Positions 45,317 through 54,048 of a DNA stretch of 64,000 bases are shown piece after piece. The position numbers were made by a program, and so were the translations under genes. The stretch comes from Marinoscillum sp964351625 (GTDB taxonomy: Bacteria > Bacteroidota > Bacteroidia > Cytophagales > Cyclobacteriaceae): assembly GCA_964351625.1 (NCBI GenBank), contig CAYGOV010000010.1, positions 99,654 to 163,653 of the forward strand, in the 5' to 3' direction. Under the pieces are notes generated by a model, which was not told the origin of the DNA, made no database searches, and saw only the letters and a list, made by a program, of their open reading frames with translations. Position 1 is the first letter of the stretch; each line of letters opens with the position of its first letter.

Positions 45317-47209
45317 ATGAGCACCAAATACCTTCTCATTTTTTGCATGCTCTACATGCACATTGTTCCTACTTATTCGCAAACTACATCCGTGAGTAAT
45401 GAGCTTGAATCTGTACAAACCAAACGCCGAGGAGGTGGTAGAGGGGACGGTACTGGTGGAGGTAGGGGTAACGGGAGACTTTCAGTGACTTCTGTTAATA
45501 GTGAATTGTTGCACTATACCTCCATTCTAAACCGTGAAGCGGATTCCTTACAAGTACTAACATTACTCAATGCAGCAAATGATTACTACAATGTAGATAT
45601 TGACACAAGTACACTCTTGACAGAAAAAGCCCTTGAAATCAGCATAGCCGGTAACTATAAGCGCGGTGAGATATTGAGTAGATATGAGCTTATAGTCTTT
45701 TACATGAAAAATAGTTTGTGGGAGAAGTGCGTCAGCAATAACCTCACATTACTTTCAGTTTTGGCAAATGACTCTATCTACAATCGTTCTTTTGTTTTCG
45801 AATCTATAGCCCGATGCTATCAAGCTATGGGGGATACTGAGCAAGCAAATGAGGCATGGCAGAATGCTCTGACCAATGCGGAAGTTTCCCAAGATTCTTT
45901 AGGTCTTATGAATGCGCTGATTGATTGGGCTTTGTATCAAGATCAGCTAAAGCAATATGATCTTGCCAAGGATTTGTTTGACAGAAGTTTGAGTGTTGCC
46001 TATGCGCTTGACAACCCAGTTGCAATAGCTACAGTGACTGGATACATCGGTGATGTATTGATCCATTCAGGGAAATTTGGCGATGGTATTGTTTACTTGA
46101 AGAAATCATTAAGGTTAAAGCAGGCAGACTTTCGACCAGTTTCGATGGCTTATGGATATTATCATCTTCAGCAAGCCTATTTTAACAATGGGCAGTACGA
46201 TGAATCGGTAGTATATGGCAAAAAGCTCATAGCGCTTCTCTATAAGAACAACCCAGGAACTGAATTATTCATTGAGTCTTTGACACTTATGAATAACACC
46301 TATCAAGCACAGGGCTTGCAAATACCTTCATATCTTGAAGATCTTAAAAAAGGTCAGCAGGGTTTTTTTGGGAGTAACGAGCGCCAAATGCTCGATAGAC
46401 AAGTCAGGTCGATCTATCAGTCAGAAAAGACAAAGGATCTTATAGAAGATCAGAAGGTGGAAATCTTTGCTTTGATACTTGAGAATGCGAAGAAAGAGCA
46501 GATTATTTTGGTTACTGCTGCAGGATTATTCCTATTATTTGGAGCCATTTATTTGTTGAGGTCACGTGCTTTTGCAAGAAAGGAAAAGCAAATTCAGGAA
46601 GCATTTTCACAACAGCTCCTTGGACATCAGGAACAGGAACGCCTTAGGATTTCACGCGATTTGCACGACTCTATCGGGCAAAGTTTGGTGCTTATTAAGA
46701 ACAAGGTACAGCTCAACAATGACGATGAGACAAGTTCAATGATTGCGGACACGCTGGCTGAAGTACGTTCTATCTCCAAGCAGTTGCATCCGGTACTTTT
46801 GAAAAGATTAGGACTGACCATAGCACTAGAAAAGTTATTTGAGGAAGTAGATAATAACACTGAGATCTTTGTGGAAAGTGAAGTAGATAATATTGATAAT
46901 TTGTTTTCAGAGGAAAACGAGCTCCATATCTATAGGATCGTCCAGGAAAGCATCAACAATATGCTAAAGCATGCCAATACCCCATCAGCTCATTTCACAG
47001 TAGAGAACAAATCTGATTTTGTGAAATGCACGATTGCTGATCGTGGGAAAGGTTTTGATCTAATCGAGGACCCTTCAAGACTTCAAGGTTTTGGGATGCA
47101 GACGCTCAGGGAGCGCACCAAAATTCTCAAGGGCAAACTCATCATAGATGCTGTGAAAGGAAAGGGAACAACCCTTTCAATAATTATAAACAAACAAGGT
47201 CAAGCGTGA
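45317..47209 (+). CDS. TPR sensor histidine kinase (HisKA_3 / NarX-DesK type)
   Basis: 630 residues. A signal peptide (~1-21) is followed by an unusual KRRGGGRGDGTGGGRGNGR stretch (37-55), TPR-like helices (~60-370, 'QAMGDTEQANEAWQNAL', 'FDRSLSVAYALDNPVAI') in the periplasm, a membrane helix (~394-413), and a cytosolic HisKA_3 with H in 'RISRDLHDSIGQSLVLIK' (about residue 450). The ATPase domain has 'IVQESINNMLKHANTPSA', 'DRGKGFD' and 'GFGMQTLRERTKIL'. The N-terminal TPRs should sense an envelope ligand or protein. Its TGA overlaps the GTG of the next gene (GTGA), so the pair is coupled. Divergent from the giant surface-protein gene, which is a likely target. Confidence 0.92.
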   Translation: MSTKYLLIFCMLYMHIVPTYSQTTSVSNELESVQTKRRGGGRGDGTGGGRGNGRLSVTSVNSELLHYTSILNREADSLQVLTLLNAANDYYNVDIDTSTLLTEKALEISIAGNYKRGEILSRYELIVFYMKNSLWEKCVSNNLTLLSVLANDSIYNRSFVFESIARCYQAMGDTEQANEAWQNALTNAEVSQDSLGLMNALIDWALYQDQLKQYDLAKDLFDRSLSVAYALDNPVAIATVTGYIGDVLIHSGKFGDGIVYLKKSLRLKQADFRPVSMAYGYYHLQQAYFNNGQYDESVVYGKKLIALLYKNNPGTELFIESLTLMNNTYQAQGLQIPSYLEDLKKGQQGFFGSNERQMLDRQVRSIYQSEKTKDLIEDQKVEIFALILENAKKEQIILVTAAGLFLLFGAIYLLRSRAFARKEKQIQEAFSQQLLGHQEQERLRISRDLHDSIGQSLVLIKNKVQLNNDDETSSMIADTLAEVRSISKQLHPVLLKRLGLTIALEKLFEEVDNNTEIFVESEVDNIDNLFSEENELHIYRIVQESINNMLKHANTPSAHFTVENKSDFVKCTIADRGKGFDLIEDPSRLQGFGMQTLRERTKILKGKLIIDAVKGKGTTLSIIINKQGQA

Positions 47210-47850
47210 AGCAATTGAAGGATTTACGGATAGTGATTGCAGATGACCATACTTTTTTACTGAAGGGGCTAAATGAGTATTTAATTGCTTCTGGGTTGAA
47301 TGTGATAGGAATGGCGCATGATGGAACCCAAGCATTACAACTCATCATTGATGAAAGCCCTGACCTGGCTATTTTAGATGTAGAGATGCCGTACTTGTCT
47401 GGATTTGGAGTAGCTGAAATATGCAAGGCAAAGGGAATGTCCACTAAAATAGTAGTGCTTTCCTTTCATAAGGAAACCCAATTTGTAACTGAAGCTAAGA
47501 GCCTGGGGATAGCTGGTTATGTGCTTAAAGAAGACTCAACGAATGAAATCTTGGAATGTATCGAAGCGGTTGCAAATGGGGGCACCTATTTCAGTAAGCA
47601 GCTCAGGAAAGCTCAAGATAGCGTGGATGGACAGGGTTTGGTCTCTGAACTTACACCATCAGAAAGAAAGATTCTCAGGCTAATAGCTCAAAATCAAAGC
47701 ACCAAGGAAATTGCAGATACGCTTTTCGTTTCTGAGCGAACCATTGAAAAGCACCGCAGTAATATTGTCTCTAAGCTTAATCTCTCTGGACAGTCCAATA
47801 GCTTAACCATCTGGGCATTGGAGAATAAAACTTTACTTAAAAGCCTTTAA
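47206..47850 (+). CDS. LuxR/NarL-type response regulator
   Basis: 214 residues from a GTG start that overlaps the kinase stop. The receiver (1-122) has acidic residues in VIADDHT, the acceptor D in LAILDVEMPYLSG (about 56) and the Lys in GYVLKED. A C-terminal LuxR helix-turn-helix (~150-210) shows 'LTPSERKILRLIAQNQSTKEIADTLFVSERTIEKHRSNI'. It is the partner of the upstream kinase. Candidate sites are the TACGTA repeats 85-105 bp upstream of the kinase start. It is convergent with the hybrid kinase gene across the hairpin at 47969. Confidence 0.93.
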   Translation: MKQLKDLRIVIADDHTFLLKGLNEYLIASGLNVIGMAHDGTQALQLIIDESPDLAILDVEMPYLSGFGVAEICKAKGMSTKIVVLSFHKETQFVTEAKSLGIAGYVLKEDSTNEILECIEAVANGGTYFSKQLRKAQDSVDGQGLVSELTPSERKILRLIAQNQSTKEIADTLFVSERTIEKHRSNIVSKLNLSGQSNSLTIWALENKTLLKSL

Positions 47851-48210
47851 CGTTGAAATCAGAAAAGGTGGGAGCCATTGATTAGACCAACTTAAAGTAT
47901 AAATCTGCATTGTCGCTTACCATCTAAAACTAACTGTCTTAAAATTTACCGGGAATGAGGTAAAAGAAAACTGCCAAAACATCTGTCTTCAATAGCGGTG
48001 AAGGGACAGGCTTTGGCAGTTATTGTGTTTGAAGGTTGATATTATTTAACAACTCAGAACAGATTAACAGCGCGAAAAGAAGAATCTGAGTAATTCGAAC
48101 ACAGAAGTAAAACTAGGCACAGAATACATTAAATCGCCTATACCAAAAGATCAGTTTTGTTAGAATTCGGTTAAAATGATGTGACTTTCGTTAGTTTTTG
48201 AGGTAAAGAT
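47851..48210. other. 360-bp convergent gap with hairpin
   Basis: Between the regulator and the hybrid kinase gene. Apart from the hairpin at 47969-48021, no feature that I recognise. Confidence 0.5.
47969..48021. terminator. Long hairpin between convergent signalling genes
   Basis: AACTGCCAAA (47969-47978) pairs with TTTGGCAGTT (48012-48021), with an inner CTGTC/GACAG stem. No strong T tract, but its place between two convergent genes suits a bidirectional terminator. Confidence 0.6.
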
Positions 48211-50865
48211 TCAATTTTTGAATTCTTCAATAAGACTTTCTGCTTTCTTGATGGCCTCTTTCCGATTCTTAACAAATAGTTTTGAAAAGATATTGTGTAT
48301 GTGAAATTTCACAGTACTCACAGATACAAAAAGCTTATCGCCAATCTCTGAATTACTCAATCGTTCTTGCATTAGGAAGAAGACGTCCAATTCGCGCTCT
48401 GAAAGATCGTAAGTAGTAGTCAATGCATCTTTCAAACCATGCTGTTCTTTCGATGTGTCTTTATTTTCACCTTGTGCAGACATTACTTTTATTCTGTTTT
48501 CAAGAATATTGCGTACACGTGCCATAAGTTCAACTTTACTGAAAGGCTTGGTGATATAGTCATCGATTCCCATGTTGAGTCCGGTGAGTTTATCTTCTTC
48601 ATCGCTTCTTGCCGTTAGCATGATGATGGAAAGGTTTCTCAGTTCTGCATCACTCTTAATCTGGCTAAGCAGTTCAAAGCCATCCATCACTGGCATCATT
48701 ACGTCAGAGATCACCATATCGATAGGATATTTCTGCAGGAGTTGGTAAGCTTCCTTTCCATTTCTTGCTTCAATTACCTCAAAATGCTCCTTCATCATCT
48801 CGGCGATAAATTGTCGCATTTCTGGGTGATCTTCAGCTAAAAGTAAGACAGGCTTATCAACCTTGAATGTGGATTGATATCGCGATAGAACATCTACAAT
48901 ATCCAATGACAGAACTGGCGGATCTAGAGGTCCATTTTCTATCTCTACAGTTGAAGTTGAACTTTCAGTTAATTTGGTTAATGGTAGGGCGATTAAGAAC
49001 TCTACGCCAAGTGCTTGGTGGTTTTTGACACTCAGCGACCCACCCATGAGTTCCGTCAATTCTTTCGCTATAGCAAGTCCAATACCTGTGCCTCCTTCAG
49101 CCTTTTTACTGGCTATATTCGATTGAAAATATCGATCAAAGATAAAAGGAAGGTCCTCGATTGGAATGACTTCACCGGTATTGAAAACTGAAATGGAAAG
49201 TTGGCCTGAATTTGAGATTGTGACTGTGGTTCGAATCTTACCACCAGTAGGTGTGTATTTTACAGCATTTGAAATCAAGTTGTTAAAGACTTTCAAGAAC
49301 TTCTTCTCATCTAGCATGCAGCTACTGATGTTCATTTCATTCTTTATTTCAAGATTCACTTTGTTTTCACTCAATTGCCATTGATAGGAGGAAAGGGCTT
49401 CCTTGATCGATTCTATTAGATCTAGAGGATTCAAAGTCACTTTGAGCTTGCCTGCTTCCAGTTTCGCCAAATCCAATATTTCATTGATTAGTTCGTGGAG
49501 GCGGCCACTGTTTCTATGCACTATTTCTAGCTTTTCGCGTGTTGGGTTATCGCCATCCAAGTCTTCCAATAGTCCTTGCACTGGAGCCATTATTAGCGAT
49601 AAAGGTGTCTTTAGCTCGTGCGAAATATTTGCAAAAAAGCGTGACTTGACTTGATCAAGTTCCTTTAGTTTTTTGGCCTGCATTTCCAGTAATGCATTGG
49701 CTTTTCGGATTTTCCGGATTGCAAAAGCCGCAAGTAAAATTAGGCCTAGCAAAAGCGCAGTGATCAATAATAATATTAGATTTTGTTTACGTTTGAGAAG
49801 TTGATCTTTTAGTAAAAGATCTTTTTCTAATTCCGATTTATCTAGCTCATAGGTGACTCGATTTTGGAGCATCTGCTCATCAAAGCTGTCATTGACTATA
49901 GAATTGGTTAGATAGCTTGAAGCTACATTGTACTCAAATGCTGCTTTCCATTGATTAAGGCCGCGATAACTATTCGCTATATTATTCAGCGAGTTTCGAA
50001 CCAAGCCTTTGAAACTAGCGCCTAGAGAGGCATTCAGCGCTTTGAAATACCAAGGAAGTGACGCTTCATATTGTCCCGCCATAAAATAGACGAAGCCCAC
50101 ATTGTTATAATAAAAGGAGAGTGCTATACTGTCTTTTGCTGTTTCTGCAGCGGCGATCGCTGCAAGATATGCTTCAATCTTGCGTTTGGGATCTTTGACA
50201 TAATACGCTAGACTATTTTGGAGCTTTGCCAATGTCTTTGATAAAGCCTCAAATTGAAATTGTTGATCTTTTTCATTTTCCAAAACCTTTATTCCCTCCT
50301 CTAAAAAATCCACAGCATTATCATCTGTTTCAGCAAGGAGCGCATTGATGTAGGACGATTCCGCTTTACTCAAAGGGTCGTCCATTCGAGCAAAAAGTTC
50401 CAATGCTTCACTATAGTACTGCTTATAAGTGGATGGGACATCACCCAGACGTGTATTGTGGCCCAGTTTTGCATTGATCCACGCGCGTCTTTCTGGGAGC
50501 GCTAATTCTTCGGCAAGTCGGAGTGCCTGAAGTAAATAATCTTTATTTTCTGAACCGCGACCTGCCCTTAGGCTTACTTCGGCAAGGTTTTCAAGGTTAG
50601 CAAGGGCATTGAATTTATTTCCTTCAGACAAATTAGCATCTAGCAACAATTTTTCTTGTGCTATTACTGGTTCAAATTTTACGGTATTGAGATAATAGGG
50701 TAGTGAATCTTCGACAACCAAAGCTCCACTTCCTGAGTTGAGGAATCTTACCAGTGCAAGTGCATTTTCACTCGGCTGCTGGCTGAAATCATGAGCGATG
50801 GCATTGAAGCTACTGCATGAAAGAACACCTATAATCAAAAGGTGCTTGGAAAAGTAAAAATTCAT
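48211..50865 (-). CDS. Hybrid TPR histidine kinase with receiver and LuxR output in one chain
   Basis: 884 residues. Signal peptide (~1-24), TPR-like helices in the periplasm (~60-345), a coiled coil, and one membrane helix (~363-383). HisKA has the phospho-His in FFANISHELKTPLS (about 417). The ATPase domain shows 'FNNLISNAVKYTPTGG' and 'GGTGIGLAIAKEL'. The receiver (~690-800) has the acceptor Asp in VISDVMMPVMDG (about 717). A LuxR helix-turn-helix follows (~822-880, 'LSERELDVFFLMQERLSNSEIGDKLFVS'). Signal input, phosphorelay and DNA binding are thus in one membrane protein. Most Bacteroidota one-piece hybrids use an AraC output, so LuxR here is less usual. Target genes are unknown; the downstream face is convergent with the LuxR pair. 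Confidence 0.92.
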   Translation of the reverse strand: MNFYFSKHLLIIGVLSCSSFNAIAHDFSQQPSENALALVRFLNSGSGALVVEDSLPYYLNTVKFEPVIAQEKLLLDANLSEGNKFNALANLENLAEVSLRAGRGSENKDYLLQALRLAEELALPERRAWINAKLGHNTRLGDVPSTYKQYYSEALELFARMDDPLSKAESSYINALLAETDDNAVDFLEEGIKVLENEKDQQFQFEALSKTLAKLQNSLAYYVKDPKRKIEAYLAAIAAAETAKDSIALSFYYNNVGFVYFMAGQYEASLPWYFKALNASLGASFKGLVRNSLNNIANSYRGLNQWKAAFEYNVASSYLTNSIVNDSFDEQMLQNRVTYELDKSELEKDLLLKDQLLKRKQNLILLLITALLLGLILLAAFAIRKIRKANALLEMQAKKLKELDQVKSRFFANISHELKTPLSLIMAPVQGLLEDLDGDNPTREKLEIVHRNSGRLHELINEILDLAKLEAGKLKVTLNPLDLIESIKEALSSYQWQLSENKVNLEIKNEMNISSCMLDEKKFLKVFNNLISNAVKYTPTGGKIRTTVTISNSGQLSISVFNTGEVIPIEDLPFIFDRYFQSNIASKKAEGGTGIGLAIAKELTELMGGSLSVKNHQALGVEFLIALPLTKLTESSTSTVEIENGPLDPPVLSLDIVDVLSRYQSTFKVDKPVLLLAEDHPEMRQFIAEMMKEHFEVIEARNGKEAYQLLQKYPIDMVISDVMMPVMDGFELLSQIKSDAELRNLSIIMLTARSDEEDKLTGLNMGIDDYITKPFSKVELMARVRNILENRIKVMSAQGENKDTSKEQHGLKDALTTTYDLSERELDVFFLMQERLSNSEIGDKLFVSVSTVKFHIHNIFSKLFVKNRKEAIKKAESLIEEFKN

Positions 50866-51057
50866 TGACCCTATTCTTGCTTGCTAAATTAGGTCAGAAT
50901 TTAACTTTAGTAATAATTTATAGGATATTATCGATGAATGAGTTGAAAATCAGGATAAGTAAACCGCTTTTTGGTATTCAATAGATCGAGTAATGCGGCT
51001 AGCTTCTTAAACCTTCTACTGAGCTTATTTGCAGCTAGGTTGATTGATATATTTTAT

Positions 51058-52146
51058 TTACGGGCTAACTAAGTTGATGCTAAAGTTGAAGAATAGGGGG
51101 TTGGTCAGGTTATTTTCCATCACATATTTTTGATCACCAAAGAAACCCCTGAAAAAGTCCTCGCCGTTTGGTACTTGATCTACATTAAAGCTGTAATTGT
51201 ATCGGTAACCAAAGTTTGCGGACATCCAAACAAATCCTACCAGTTGGCGCTCATACTTAAAGCGGAAGCGCAATTCACTTCTTCTGATTTCCAGATCATT
51301 GAAAGGTGCCGAAAAATCACCATTGTTACCAACTCTGAAACTCGTGCCTTCCAGATCAAAACCAAAAAACAACATGCTCCTAGGGCTAAAGTTATACCGA
51401 ACATCAGCTCTTGCCGGCAATAAGGTTTCAACACCCCATTTACGATTGGAAGCTGTCCAGTTGTACATGATTATGGGCAAATAATTCATCTCACCAGCGC
51501 GATAGGTTCGCGAAAGACCTATGGCCCACTGCTTATAGTCAGTAGGTTTCTTGCCCCATAAAAGTGCTGCAGCATATCGATTGTATTTCATTGGTTGAAA
51601 ATCTCCAAATGTATAGTCACCATTTATGCCAGCACCAACACTGGCTAATAGGAATGTGTTTTCATTTAAGGGTTTATATACGATTATCCCTGCATCCACT
51701 GTGTTTAGACCATTTCTACTTAAGCTTTGATGCAAGGGATGTGTAAGCACATCGGAGTTTTCAAAATCATATTCAGATTTCCAATAGTTCAAGCCGGCCT
51801 GGACGATGATGCTATTTTTAGAAATCACAGGGATGTTTGCACTAAATCTAAAGCCATGCGTAACATTCACTTGCTGAGTAGCTTTCCCGAAAGTCCCGAA
51901 AGCATCTGCCGTCATATCATAGCTCCCTTGAAAATCATATCCAACAGAGATTAATTTATCTGGGCTCTTGCCATTTACCTTGATAGAGGCGAAGCGTTTG
52001 GCGCCTTCATCTACGAAATCTAAGTCGTCATAAATACTGTAGTCTTCTTCCTCTTCAGCGGAGATGTTAACAGGTTGTGCGAATACTGAAGCTAAAGGGA
52101 TGAATAAGCAAAAAAGAAATAGTCGGCTTGATTTAGCTATTCTCAT
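51058..52146 (-). CDS. Outer-membrane barrel protein, DUF6268-like
   Basis: 362 residues. Signal peptide ends VFAQ. An acidic stretch 'EEEEDYSIYDDLDFVDE' (~29-46) precedes about 12 amphipathic strands ('LISVGYDFQGSYDMTAD', 'FLLASVGAGINGDYTF', 'SMLFFGFDLEGTSFRVG'), and the end is FFNFSINLVSP. It resembles the uncharacterised DUF6268 barrels as I recall them. It is the last gene of a three-gene operon with the DUF2147 and lipoprotein genes (3- and 5-bp gaps), all exported, so an envelope function is likely. Confidence 0.75.
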   Translation of the reverse strand: MRIAKSSRLFLFCLFIPLASVFAQPVNISAEEEEDYSIYDDLDFVDEGAKRFASIKVNGKSPDKLISVGYDFQGSYDMTADAFGTFGKATQQVNVTHGFRFSANIPVISKNSIIVQAGLNYWKSEYDFENSDVLTHPLHQSLSRNGLNTVDAGIIVYKPLNENTFLLASVGAGINGDYTFGDFQPMKYNRYAAALLWGKKPTDYKQWAIGLSRTYRAGEMNYLPIIMYNWTASNRKWGVETLLPARADVRYNFSPRSMLFFGFDLEGTSFRVGNNGDFSAPFNDLEIRRSELRFRFKYERQLVGFVWMSANFGYRYNYSFNVDQVPNGEDFFRGFFGDQKYVMENNLTNPLFFNFSINLVSP

Positions 52147-52149
52147 AAA

Positions 52150-52620
52150 TCAATTTGTCTTTTTAGATGGCATTTTTAACCTTTTCCAAATGTCTGTTCT
52201 ACCCAATGCTGAGATGCCGATGTAGCCCCGGATATCCAAGGTGTTTTCATCTGTCATTTTTATTGTAGAGCTGTATGTATTGCCATTTTCTGGGTCATAA
52301 ATGGTCCCTTCGGTCCATTCATCTTTTCCAGTATATGTGAAGTCTTTCAATATTCGGTAACCTCTTAGTGGCGTATTCCTCAGGTTTTCATCGGGGTTGT
52401 TTTTGTCCACTTTGGGCTCTCCGGTTTCTTCATCATTGGGAGTTTGAAGCCATACTATTTTGCCATAGTACTTATCCCCAATCTTATCAATTTTGACTTT
52501 AGCTTTTCCATGAGAGGGCTCCCAAACGCCTATCAATCTGTCAGCTTCTTCTGAACTTTGAGCAAAAGTAAGAGTACATACTATGGAAATAAAGAGGGTC
52601 GATAATAATATCCTTTTCAT
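52150..52620 (-). CDS. DUF2147 exported protein
   Basis: 156 residues. Signal peptide (1-20, ending FAQ) and a lipocalin-like DUF2147 domain: 'LIGVWEPSHGKAKVKIDKIGDKYYGKIVWL' (residues 29-58), 'GYRILKDFTYTGKDEWTEGTIYDPENG' and 'DIRGYIGISALGRTDIWKR'. Members are widespread in Bacteroidota and Proteobacteria, with no known reaction. It starts 5 bp after the lipoprotein gene and ends 3 bp before the barrel gene. Confidence 0.88.
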   Translation of the reverse strand: MKRILLSTLFISIVCTLTFAQSSEEADRLIGVWEPSHGKAKVKIDKIGDKYYGKIVWLQTPNDEETGEPKVDKNNPDENLRNTPLRGYRILKDFTYTGKDEWTEGTIYDPENGNTYSSTIKMTDENTLDIRGYIGISALGRTDIWKRLKMPSKKTN

Positions 52621-52625
52621 ATTTT

Positions 52626-53153
52626 TTAGTTGTGTTTAACTATGAGCTCGAGATTAATGATAGCACTGAGCTCTTCTGCATACAAATCATCGAGAAAATC
52701 TAAATCTAGTACGAAACTGAATTTCTCATTTTTGAAGTATTTCGCAACATCAGTTTCTTCGCTTACTTGAAGTATTAATTCCTGATTATCAGGATCAATA
52801 GGGTTTTTGATGCCAATGGTTTGCATGTCAGATTTTGCACTAACTATTTGTAGCGAGGCACTTGCAAATGAATCAAAGGTTAAATCCTCAATTTCATTTA
52901 GACTCACTTTGATGCTATTGATAGCGATGTTCTTTACATGATCCATAGAAACTCCTCTCAGTCCTTCAAAGCTCGATAGATCTACTTGATATTCAGCAAT
53001 CAGACTGTTTGGTCCGGCAAAGAAAGGCCCCACTGCAGATGCCTCTGCAGTGATACTCACCACGGCTTCCTGATTAGGTTCGCAAGCAGAAAATACAAGA
53101 AGTCCCATCCCGACGAATAAGGACTTGATTGGAGTAAAAGTGAGTTTATTCAT
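52626..53153 (-). CDS. Lipoprotein of unknown function
   Basis: 175 residues. Signal with lipobox VFSAC (Cys at 24). The mature part is beta-rich: 'AEYQVDLSSFEGLRGVS', 'IAINSIKVSLNEIEDLTF', 'LQIVSAKSDMQTIGIKNP' and 'SFVLDLDFLDDLYAEELSAIINLELIVKHN'. It looks like an immunoglobulin-like outer-membrane lipoprotein, with no family that I can name. First gene of the operon with DUF2147 and the DUF6268-like barrel; a TACATTTG box lies about 80 bp upstream. Confidence 0.78.
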   Translation of the reverse strand: MNKLTFTPIKSLFVGMGLLVFSACEPNQEAVVSITAEASAVGPFFAGPNSLIAEYQVDLSSFEGLRGVSMDHVKNIAINSIKVSLNEIEDLTFDSFASASLQIVSAKSDMQTIGIKNPIDPDNQELILQVSEETDVAKYFKNEKFSFVLDLDFLDDLYAEELSAIINLELIVKHN

Positions 53154-53233
53154 CTGAATTATTTGATATCGTTCTAGGGTTTATTTTAAAGGTGTCTGCC
53201 TCCTATTTAGTGTTCATTCCTAACCTTCCCCAA

Positions 53234-53241
53234 CAAATGTA
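53234..53241 (-). promoter_or_regulatory. -7 promoter box of the lipoprotein operon
   Basis: TACATTTG on the - strand matches TAnnTTTG, about 80 bp before the start at 53153. Confidence 0.4.
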
Positions 53242-53620
53242 TAAGAGTTGTTACTTAGGTTTCTATTTATATTTTTTATGAATTTCATAAGTAAAAGTTT
53301 ATGCGTTACAAGCCAATGCTACCGGGAATAATCTTAAATATATAAGGATTCGATGTGTGGGATGAGCCTAAAGCACTGACCAAAATATCGAATAGAGTAT
53401 AATACAACTGCCACGGTTAATTCAATGAAATTAGAGTTGCTGGAGCCATTTTTTTCATCATTGAGTGATTATCAAGATTTGAGAAAGCGCTAAAAATTCT
53501 GAGTTACAAAAAGCTACGCTGTAGTTAAAGATCGTGTTTTTGATAGAGTTTTCAAGTGGCATCCAACTATCCTTAATAATAAAGCCCCATTCATTCAAAG
53601 CATTTTTTATGCACCTCCAA

Positions 53621-53773
53621 CTCTGGTCGTAGCGTCCGCTACGACCTAATATTAATGGAGCGTCCGCTCTGTTATGGTTTCAAATTAACGAAAGTTAGTA
53701 TATATGCAACAATGGGCGGACGCCCTTGATCATTGTAGGTCGTAGGATCGCTACGCTTAACCTACGACTAGAG
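53621..53773. repeat. Palindromic intergenic element, copy A (12-bp terminal inverted repeats)
   Basis: The ends CTCTGGTCGTAG / CTACGACTAGAG pair with one mismatch. A perfect 10-bp hairpin GGTCGTAGCG-TC-CGCTACGACC lies inside at 53625-53646. The interior from ~53671 aligns with copy B. No ORF. It lies in an 895-bp gap (53154-54048) that is otherwise empty apart from the promoter box at 53234. Confidence 0.65.
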
Positions 53774-53880
53774 GGGGGGCCTGAAACCAGATTTCGCTTT
53801 TTAAAATTGAAATTTTTCATATGAATTCACCTAATAGCGTAATATGCTCAGATATTGGGTGTAAGATCTTCTGCCCCCCG

Positions 53881-54001
53881 CTGGTCGTAGGGTCCGATCG
53901 ATAACAGTTTCAATTTAGCGAAGGTTAGTATTTATGCAGCAACGGGTGTAAGACTTTGATCATCGTAGGTCATAGGATCGCTACACTTAACCTATGACCA
54001 G
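53881..54001. repeat. Palindromic intergenic element, copy B (11-bp terminal inverted repeats)
   Basis: The ends CTGGTCGTAGG / CCTATGACCAG pair with one mismatch. The interior shares TTTCAA-TTA-CGAA-GTTAGTAT-TATGCA-CAA with copy A. It lacks the first internal hairpin of copy A. A diverged sister copy, 107 bp after copy A ends. Confidence 0.65.
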
Positions 54002-54048
54002 ATGGAGGTTGAAGTGTTTACGTTTATTTTCAAAGTGGCATAAGGTGT

